DNA of 64,000 bases from Calothrix membranacea FACHB-236 (GTDB lineage Bacteria > Cyanobacteriota > Cyanobacteriia > Cyanobacteriales > Nostocaceae): positions 1 to 64,000 of the forward strand of contig NZ_JACJPX010000017.1 of NCBI RefSeq assembly GCF_014696315.1. The letters run 5' to 3'. The translations under genes and the position numbers were made by a program. Under the pieces are notes generated by a model that saw only the letters and a list, made by a program, of their open reading frames with translations, was not told the DNA's origin and did no database searches. Positions 27,333 to 34,015 of the stretch are shown here, piece after piece; the first letter of the stretch is position 1, and each line of letters opens with the position of its first letter.

Positions 27333-29528
27333 ATGCTGAAGCAGCTTAAAAAAAATCCAATTCCTGTAATTGCCGGCGCTGGACTATGTGCTTTCTTAGC
27401 TGGGGCAATGGTTTCAGCACCTCAGATTGGAAAATCCCTAGGGCAATGGCTAAAGTACGGCAACGATAAAACTGAGCAAATATCGGAGACTAGCAAAGCC
27501 AAGTCAGCCGTTTATCCGTTGGTATCAAAATCTCTACCAGAACGGGCGGCAAAATTAGCAGAAATCGCCGAAAATTCTCGTTCTCCAGACCGCGAACGGG
27601 CGCGTTATCTCTTGGCGAGTGACTACGTTGAAAGAACGCAAGGGAAAAAAGCCCTAGTTTTACTGCAAGGACTAGAGAAAGACTATCCTATTCTCGCCCC
27701 TTATATATTACTGAAACAGGCACAAGCGCAGGATTTGTTGGGTGAAGATGGCAAAGCCTCAGATTTGCGGCAGAAAGTGTTGAAACAGTATCCCAAAACA
27801 GCAGCCGTAGTCAAAGCCATCTATTTAATTGCCCAACCAAAACAACAAGATATTGCGATCACCCAATTTCCCACCCATCCCTTAACCTGGGAAATTATTC
27901 GCAAACGCTTAGACGAAAATCCCAACCAGCCACAATTGCAGCTAAAGTTAGCCCAATACGCGGCTGATCAACCCGGAACCGTGGGCGTGTTGGATGATTT
28001 AGCTAAGGAGTCAACTCTTAAACCTGAAGATTGGGAAATTATTGGTACAGCCTACTGGACAAACAATCAATTTGAGAAAGCCGCAAAAGCTTACGCCAAA
28101 GCACCCAAGACACCCCGCGGCCTTTATCGTGCTGGACGTGGCTTGCAAATAGCAGGTAAAGAAAGAGATAAAGCGATCGCAACTTATAAACAATTAGTAC
28201 AACAATTTCCCGAAGCCCCAGAAAGCGGCACAGCCTTACTGCGGTTAGCAGAAATGGCGAAAACCCGTAAAGATGCCTTACCTTATCTTGACCAAGCGAT
28301 CGCCAAATTTCCTAATGTTGCTAGTCAAGCAGTAGTAGAAAAAGCCAAAATATACCAAACCCTCAAGGATAATAAATCAGCTGCCCAAGCCTGGCAATTA
28401 CTGATTGCCAAATACGGAAATTCCGATGAAGCGGCAGAATATCGCTGGAAAATCGCCCAAGAAAAGGCCAACGCTAAAGATTATATCGGTGCGTGGCAAT
28501 GGGCAGAACCAATTCCCACCAACAACCCTACCAGTATTTTGGCTCCTAGAGCAGGTTTTTGGGTTGGTAAATGGGCAACTCAGTTAGGGAAACAGCAAGA
28601 AGCCAAAACCGCTTATGAATACGTCATTAGCCAGTTTCCTTACTCTTATTATGCGTGGCGATCGGCAGCAGTCTTAGGGCTAAATGTCGGTAACTTTAAT
28701 AACCTGCGTCAAATGCAGCCCGAAGTCGTCCCACCCCAGCGTCCCGTCCCCCCTGCTGGTTCTGAAACCTTCAAAGAATTGTATTTGCTAGGACAAGATA
28801 GAGATGCTTGGTTGCAATGGGAAACCGAATTTGTCAATAAAGACCAACCCACAGTAGCCGAACAATTTACTGAAGGCTTAATGCAACTAGCCAGAGGCGA
28901 AAATAAATTAGGAATTGACACGATTTCTAAATTAGAAGACCGAGAAATCCCCGAAGAAAAAGCCGAATATCAAACTCTTAGCCAACAGATCACTTACTGG
29001 CAAGCCCGTTATCCCTTCCCCTATGTCCAAGAGATTGAAAAGTGGTCAAAAGAACGTCAACTCAACCCCTTGCTAGTAACTGCTTTGATTCGTCAAGAGT
29101 CGCGCTTTGAAGCCAACGCCAAATCCATAGCCAACGCTATGGGCTTAATGCAGGTATTACCCTCCACAGCCCAATGGATTGCCCCACAAATCAAGGTTGA
29201 TGGCAAAACCTTAAAGCTAGAAGATCCCAACGACAATATCATGTTGGGGACTTGGTATTTGGATCATACCCATCAGCAATATAGCAACAACACCCTATTA
29301 GCGATCGCTAGTTACAACGCTGGCCCCGGTAACGTAGCCAAATGGCTGCAAACCCTCCCCACACAAGACCCCGATGAATTTGTCGAAAAAATCCCCTTTG
29401 ACGAAACCCGAAATTACGTCCGTCAAGTCTTAGGCAACTACTGGAATTATTTACGACTATACAACCCAGAAATTTCTGCCCTAGTCGCCCAATACTCCAG
29501 CGAACACCCGAAATTGCCCAGCAAGTGA
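27333..29528 (+). CDS. Soluble lytic transglycosylase (Slt70-like) with TPR-like repeats
   Basis: This 731-residue protein has an N-terminal hydrophobic segment (about residues 10-31, PVIAGAGLCAFLAGAMVSAP) acting as a signal or anchor. A long helical region of TPR-like repeats follows (about 60-530). The C-terminal catalytic domain starts near 580. The catalytic Glu is at about 589 in ALIRQESRF, followed by GLMQVLPSTAQW and the ASYNAGPGNVAKW motif of the SLT family. It should cleave peptidoglycan non-hydrolytically in the periplasm, producing anhydro-muropeptides during wall turnover. The architecture fits Slt70-type enzymes. It precedes tatC on the same strand across a repeat-filled gap. Confidence 0.92.
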   Translation: MLKQLKKNPIPVIAGAGLCAFLAGAMVSAPQIGKSLGQWLKYGNDKTEQISETSKAKSAVYPLVSKSLPERAAKLAEIAENSRSPDRERARYLLASDYVERTQGKKALVLLQGLEKDYPILAPYILLKQAQAQDLLGEDGKASDLRQKVLKQYPKTAAVVKAIYLIAQPKQQDIAITQFPTHPLTWEIIRKRLDENPNQPQLQLKLAQYAADQPGTVGVLDDLAKESTLKPEDWEIIGTAYWTNNQFEKAAKAYAKAPKTPRGLYRAGRGLQIAGKERDKAIATYKQLVQQFPEAPESGTALLRLAEMAKTRKDALPYLDQAIAKFPNVASQAVVEKAKIYQTLKDNKSAAQAWQLLIAKYGNSDEAAEYRWKIAQEKANAKDYIGAWQWAEPIPTNNPTSILAPRAGFWVGKWATQLGKQQEAKTAYEYVISQFPYSYYAWRSAAVLGLNVGNFNNLRQMQPEVVPPQRPVPPAGSETFKELYLLGQDRDAWLQWETEFVNKDQPTVAEQFTEGLMQLARGENKLGIDTISKLEDREIPEEKAEYQTLSQQITYWQARYPFPYVQEIEKWSKERQLNPLLVTALIRQESRFEANAKSIANAMGLMQVLPSTAQWIAPQIKVDGKTLKLEDPNDNIMLGTWYLDHTHQQYSNNTLLAIASYNAGPGNVAKWLQTLPTQDPDEFVEKIPFDETRNYVRQVLGNYWNYLRLYNPEISALVAQYSSEHPKLPSK

Positions 29529-29529
29529 T

Positions 29530-29690
29530 GGGGATTGGGGACTGGGGACTGGGGGCTGGGGAAAAGGTAAAAAGGAAAAAAGGTAAAAAGGGACAAGGGA
29601 GATGAGGAAGCAGGGGAGAAATATCTATTACCAATTACCCATTACCAATGCCCAATGCCCAATGCCCAATGCCCCATGCCCCAGTAAAAT
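29530..29690. repeat. STRR arrays between slt-like gene and tatC
   Basis: GGGGACT and GGTAAAAAG-type units (29532-29590) are followed by ATTACCA and six CCCAATG/CCCCATG heptamers (about 29625-29682). They occupy nearly the whole intergenic gap. Confidence 0.6.
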
Positions 29691-29720
29691 AGTTAGCAAA
29701 TGTTGCCTAATTGCTGAACC

Positions 29721-30557
29721 ATGTCGCCACAAAATTTAGACACAGAAACACAGTCCGATTCACAGGAACAATACCCAGATGTATCTGCTGCTACTCCATC
29801 CGATATTGACGCAGAAGTAGATAGCAGTTCTGAAACTGATCCGCTTGATGAGTTACCTGGTGAAGTCGAAATGTCATTTTTCGACCACTTAGAGGAGTTA
29901 CGCCAGCGGATTTTCTATGCTCTAATTGCTGTGACAGTGGGTATTGTTGGCTGTTTCTTATACGTCAGGCCGATTGTTCAGCTATTAGAAGTCCCAGCAG
30001 GGGAAGTTAAATTTCTCCAACTTGCGCCTGGGGAATATTTCTTTGTTTCTCTGAAAGTCGCAGCCTATAGTGGCTTAGTACTTGCTACCCCTTTCATTCT
30101 TTACCAAATTATCCAATTCGTTCTACCTGGTTTAACTCGTCGTGAACGTCGCTTATTAGCGCCTGTAGTTTTAGGTTCCAGTGTGCTATTTGTGGCAGGG
30201 TTAGTATTTGCCTATTTTCTACTTATCCCTGCTGCTTTGAATTTCTTCATTACCTATGGTGCAGATGTAGTAGAACAACTTTGGTCAATTGAAAAGTATT
30301 TTGAATTTGTTTTATTGCTATTATTTAGCACAGGTTTAGCATTTCAAATTCCTGTAATTCAACTATTACTTGGTGCTTTAGGAATTGTTTCTTCCCAACA
30401 AATGCTTTCTGGTTGGCGTTACGTAATTATGGGTGCAGTAGTTTTAGGCGCTGTCCTTACACCTTCTACTGATCCCCTCACCCAAAGTTTGCTAGCTGGC
30501 GCAGTTCTAGGGCTTTATTTTGGTGGGATTGGGTTAGTGAAGTTGATAGGGAAGTGA
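29721..30557 (+). CDS. tatC: Twin-arginine translocase subunit TatC
   Basis: This 278-residue protein carries the TatC signature [19 protein letters not shown] after an acidic, Ser/Asp/Glu-rich N-terminal extension of about 45 residues. Six hydrophobic segments follow, including [20 protein letters not shown] and [21 protein letters not shown]. It is the receptor subunit of the Tat pathway, which moves folded proteins across the plasma or thylakoid membrane. TatA/TatB genes are not adjacent. The N-terminal extension is longer than in the E. coli protein. A CsaA-like gene follows after 76 bases on the same strand. Confidence 0.95.
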   Translation: MSPQNLDTETQSDSQEQYPDVSAATPSDIDAEVDSSSETDPLDELPGEVEMSFFDHLEELRQRIFYALIAVTVGIVGCFLYVRPIVQLLEVPAGEVKFLQLAPGEYFFVSLKVAAYSGLVLATPFILYQIIQFVLPGLTRRERRLLAPVVLGSSVLFVAGLVFAYFLLIPAALNFFITYGADVVEQLWSIEKYFEFVLLLLFSTGLAFQIPVIQLLLGALGIVSSQQMLSGWRYVIMGAVVLGAVLTPSTDPLTQSLLAGAVLGLYFGGIGLVKLIGK

Positions 30558-30633
30558 TTGGGGAGGCGCATAGGGCATAGGACATGGGGCATTGGAAATT
30601 GACAAATAACAAATGACCAATGACAAATGACCA

Positions 30634-30984
30634 ATGACAAATGACAAACCTAAACAAATCATCTATGACGACTTTGAAAAAGTCGAAATTCGTGTTGGTA
30701 AAGTTATTCAAGTAGAAGATTTTCCCGCAGCGCGAAAACCTGCTTATAAACTTTGGATAGACTTTGGTGATTTGGGCATTAAAAAATCTAGTGCCCAAAT
30801 TACTAAACTTTATCAACCAGAGAATTTACTCAACAAATTAATATTAGCTGTAACTAACTTTCCACCTCGCCAAATCGCAGATTTTATGTCTGAAGTTTTG
30901 GTATTAGGCGTAGTTTTTGATGATGGTGAAGTAGTTTTAATTCAGCCAGATAGAGATGTAATTTTAGGTAAAAGAATTCTCTAA
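30634..30984 (+). CDS. CsaA-like tRNA-binding-domain protein
   Basis: The 116-residue protein is a stand-alone EMAP-II-like tRNA-binding domain: FEKVEIRVGKVIQVEDFP, then AYKLWIDFGDLGIKKSSAQI, and the final beta strands ending DVILGKRIL. It is of CsaA length. CsaA has been described as an export-related chaperone, and the same fold binds tRNA; either role is possible. Its position after tatC fits an export association. The ATG and the codons just after it are part of an ATGACAA-type heptamer array, so the first few residues (MTND) may come from the repeat and the conserved protein starts near KQIIYDDFEKVEI. Confidence 0.85.
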   Translation: MTNDKPKQIIYDDFEKVEIRVGKVIQVEDFPAARKPAYKLWIDFGDLGIKKSSAQITKLYQPENLLNKLILAVTNFPPRQIADFMSEVLVLGVVFDDGEVVLIQPDRDVILGKRIL

Positions 30985-31021
30985 GCTTTCACGCCCCTAC
31001 CTTTTTACAAATTATGCAACT

Positions 31022-31897
31022 CTAACGCAAAATTTGGTCAATCATGCGATTCGCTTGGGAAGCATAACCACCACCAAATAAATTGAAGTGATTAATAATG
31101 TGATAGAGGTTATAAAGAGTTTTTCTCTGCTCATAACCTGCATCTAAAGGAAAGACTTCGTTATAACCTTGATAAAAAGCGGCTGGGAAACCACCAAATA
31201 ATTCTGTCATGGCGATTTCAACTTCGCGATCGCCAAAATAAGTTGCTGGATCGAATATTACTGGTTCACCCGAAACCGTACACCCAGCATTTCCTCCCCA
31301 TAAATCGCCATGTACTAAGGCGGGTTCTACCTGATGATCTGCCAATAATTCGGGGATAGCGGCTAATAACTTCTCTTGCTTGGGAAAACTCCCCCCTCGT
31401 CGCCTCGCTAACTGAAATTGATAACCCAAGCGATGTTTCGCATAAAATTCTGCCCAATCTCCTGTCCAAGTGTTGATTTGGGGCGTAGAACCAATAGTAT
31501 TGTTGATTTTCCAACCAAAACCTTGGCTACTAGTTGCTTTATGCATTGCTGCTAGCTTTCGCCCCATTTCTTGCCAGGATTTGGTATTACCTCCACCCAT
31601 TTCTAGCCACTCCAACACAATGTAGCCAGAATTGCCAGCCGTACCCCAGCACAAGGGTTTGGGAACGCGAATACTAGCTGTATTGAGCATTTCCTCCAAC
31701 CCCAGCGCCTCAGCCTCAAACATGGCAACTTGGGATGCTTGATTTAGCTTGACAAAGTAGGTGCGTTCATCATCAGAGACAGCATAGCCTTGGTTAATAC
31801 ACCCACCACTCACGGAACGCTTTTGCTGACTCTGAAACTTTTCACCACTCACCCGGCTAATATGGGCATCGATTTCTGTCCACATTGTGTTTGTCAT
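31022..31897 (-). CDS. Fructosamine kinase family protein
   Basis: This 291-residue protein has the kinase-like APH fold. The catalytic loop is VHGDLWGGNAG and the metal-binding Asp lies in VIFDPATYFGDREVEIAM. The N-terminal GGCINQGYAVSDDERTYFVK is the nucleotide-binding strand pair of the fructosamine/ketosamine-3-kinase family. These enzymes phosphorylate glycated lysines or small ketosamines so that the adduct is released, a protein-repair role. The ATG at 31897 is inside a TTTGTCAT-type heptamer array; ATG at 31885 (MWTEIDAHIS) is the more natural start. Confidence 0.88.
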   Translation of the reverse strand: MTNTMWTEIDAHISRVSGEKFQSQQKRSVSGGCINQGYAVSDDERTYFVKLNQASQVAMFEAEALGLEEMLNTASIRVPKPLCWGTAGNSGYIVLEWLEMGGGNTKSWQEMGRKLAAMHKATSSQGFGWKINNTIGSTPQINTWTGDWAEFYAKHRLGYQFQLARRRGGSFPKQEKLLAAIPELLADHQVEPALVHGDLWGGNAGCTVSGEPVIFDPATYFGDREVEIAMTELFGGFPAAFYQGYNEVFPLDAGYEQRKTLYNLYHIINHFNLFGGGYASQANRMIDQILR

Positions 31898-32034
31898 TTG
31901 TTATTTGTCATTTGTCGTTTGGTAATGGGTAATGGGTAATTGGTAATTGGTGTTTGTTATTTCCCCTTGTCCCCTTCTCCCCTTGTCCCCTCATCCCCAA
32001 TGCCCAATGCCCAATGCCCCATGCCCCATGCCCT
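31895..32034. repeat. STRR arrays between fructosamine kinase and M16 genes
   Basis: Successive tandem families run TTTGTCAT, GGTAATG/GGTAATT (31921-31943), CCCCTTGTCC (31963-31994) and CCCAATG/CCCCATG (31998-32034), reaching into the stop codon of the M16 gene. The array covers the complete intergenic interval. Confidence 0.7.
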
Positions 32035-33316
32035 ATGCTGGCTTAAGCACAACTACACCATAAGCATCGGGAGAAAGATATTTTTGTGCAGCTTGCATTA
32101 AGTCGGTGGCTTCTTGGGCTTGAATATTGGCTGGGTAGTTAAAGGCTGGTTCTAAATCTCCGAGCATGGATTGATAATAACCATACAAGCCAGCGCGATC
32201 GCTTGGTGTTTCATTACCAAAAATATATCTGTTGGCTACACGTCGGCGTACACGGGCAATTTCGGATTCTTTGACTAGTTCTGTGTGTAAAAGGCGGATA
32301 TGTTGAGCGATCGCTTCTTCTACTGCTTGTAAGTTTTCTACTGTACACTTAGCGGAAATATAAAATGTGCCTTGTAGTTGATTACTCATATTACTGACAG
32401 AAATCGAAGATACTAAATGCCGTTCTTCTCGCAAATCCTGCACTAGTCTTGATGTGCGTCCGTGGGCTAAAACTCCCGCTAAAACATCCAGTGCGTAAGT
32501 TTCATTAATATATTGCAACCCTGGAACCCGCCATACCATGATCAGTCTGGCTTGCTGGAGACTTTCATCAGTAAATTCTTGACGAACAATTTCTGTAAAC
32601 GCAGGTTCGGGAAGCTGCGGCGTTGGGTAAGTAGGGAGTGGTGAATTTTTGTTACTAGTAGCTTCAGCAATTCCTTGGGCAACAATATCAATTAATTCTG
32701 CCGTAGGTAAATTTCCGACAGCCACAGCGGTAATTGACTGGGGTTGATACATACTCCCGTGGAAATTCCGCATTTGCTGGGGTTGGAGTTGGGAAATCAC
32801 CGCTTCTGGCCCCAATACTGGACGGCGATAAGGTAACCGTTCAAACGCCATTTCCATTGCCCGGCGAAAAGTCCGCCGCTGGGGATTATCTTCGGAACGC
32901 CTAATTTCTTCTAGCACTACCAAGCGTTCCCGTTCAAAAGCGTCATCATCAATACTGGGATTTAAAACTACATCTATTTGCAGCGGTGCAAGTTCGGCAA
33001 AATCTTTGGGAGCAGTAGTGATGTAGTAATGAGTGTAATCTTGGCTAGTAGCGGCATTAGTAACGGCTCCCCGTTCTTCAATGCGACGTTCAAACTCGCC
33101 ACTAGCTAGGCGTTCTGTGCCTTTAAAAATCATGTGCTCTAAAAAGTGAGCCATGCCGTTAATAGTATCCGATTCTACCGCCGAGCCAACCTTAATCCAC
33201 AAACTTAGGTTAACGGCTTCAATCGGCATTTGCTCCACTACTATTGTCAAACCGTTGGGTAGCTGGTGTAGCGTTGGAGCATTGAGACGAGGAAATTTTA
33301 CCAGGGTAGAGGTCAT
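32033..33316 (-). CDS. M16-family zinc peptidase (insulinase/processing-peptidase-like)
   Basis: The 427-residue protein has the inverted zinc motif HFLEH (His57, Glu60, His61) and the third ligand Glu137 (LVVLEEIRR) at the family distance of 76 residues after the second His. A second inactive-type half begins around residue 190-200. It is the size of a single mitochondrial-processing-peptidase-like subunit, so it may dimerise with another M16 protein or with itself. No signal peptide is evident. Its function in cyanobacteria is unclear; degradation of small peptides is the usual role of the family. Confidence 0.9.
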   Translation of the reverse strand: MTSTLVKFPRLNAPTLHQLPNGLTIVVEQMPIEAVNLSLWIKVGSAVESDTINGMAHFLEHMIFKGTERLASGEFERRIEERGAVTNAATSQDYTHYYITTAPKDFAELAPLQIDVVLNPSIDDDAFERERLVVLEEIRRSEDNPQRRTFRRAMEMAFERLPYRRPVLGPEAVISQLQPQQMRNFHGSMYQPQSITAVAVGNLPTAELIDIVAQGIAEATSNKNSPLPTYPTPQLPEPAFTEIVRQEFTDESLQQARLIMVWRVPGLQYINETYALDVLAGVLAHGRTSRLVQDLREERHLVSSISVSNMSNQLQGTFYISAKCTVENLQAVEEAIAQHIRLLHTELVKESEIARVRRRVANRYIFGNETPSDRAGLYGYYQSMLGDLEPAFNYPANIQAQEATDLMQAAQKYLSPDAYGVVVLKPA

Positions 33317-33381
33317 TGCTAGTAGTGAGTGGTGAAGAGGACAGAGAGAAAGCTTGCTTACTTCTCTATCTTATCTAGGAA

Positions 33382-33585
33382 GGAAGAAGGATAAAGGGTG
33401 AAGTATGAAGTAAGAATCTCTACAAACTGAACTTTTTTACAAGATGCTACTGCCTAGCTTGCTTCCCCATAAGGGTATGTCGCATTACCGTTACGCTGCT
33501 AATGCCGAAAAAATAAAATTTTTCCTTATTCATCACCCATTTTTTTATTAGTGGGTTAATTTTATACTTCATCCCTTATCCTTCC
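33382..33585. repeat. Imperfect inverted repeats flanking an intergenic segment
   Basis: GAAGGATAAAGGGTGAAGTA (within 33385-33405) is the imperfect inverse of TACTTCATCCCTTATCCTTC (33565-33584). The two arms enclose about 160 bases, including a TTACCGTTACGC segment. The arms resemble heptamer-like STRR units, so this could be either a MITE-like element or two STRR tracts in opposite orientation. Confidence 0.4.
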
Positions 33586-33592
33586 CAAACAA

Positions 33593-34015
33593 ATGCAACA
33601 AGACATTTATCTGTTAGTTATTCCTATATCTATATTGTTCTGGGTAATTTTGATTTTTGTACTCAGTTTTGATTGGAATAAGCTGGCGAAACTATACAGC
33701 ACCAATGAACCAGCACCAGCAAATCTCTCACGTTTTCAATATGGTTCTGTGGGTATGGCGTATTACAAAGGAAGTTTAAATGTTGGTGTGTCTCCCCAAG
33801 GGCTGTATTTGAGTATTTTTGTTTTGTTTAACTTTGGGCTTCCAGCGTTGTTGATTCCTTGGAGTGCAATTAGAAAAATTGAGTCAGCTAATCAATTATT
33901 TGTACAGCGGTTTCGGTTGTATCTCACTGAGCCAGATGTAAAGATTATTTTGAGGAAAGAGGCTTTGGAAGGTGCGAGGAAATATTTAGCTGCACAGGGT
34001 ATTGAGTGGATTTAG
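33593..34015 (+). CDS. Hypothetical membrane protein, 140 aa
   Basis: A hydrophobic N-terminal segment (about residues 6-25, LVIPISILFWVILIFVLSF) is followed by a soluble middle with YGSVGMAYYKGSLNVG, a second hydrophobic stretch (about 75-95) and a C-terminal segment that could be a PH-like beta domain (WSAIRKIESANQLF...RLYLTEPDVKIIL). I recognise no named family. Its TAG stop overlaps the TAA stop of the convergent NACHT gene by the four bases TTAG, so no terminator can separate the two genes. Confidence 0.6.
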   Translation: MQQDIYLLVIPISILFWVILIFVLSFDWNKLAKLYSTNEPAPANLSRFQYGSVGMAYYKGSLNVGVSPQGLYLSIFVLFNFGLPALLIPWSAIRKIESANQLFVQRFRLYLTEPDVKIILRKEALEGARKYLAAQGIEWI

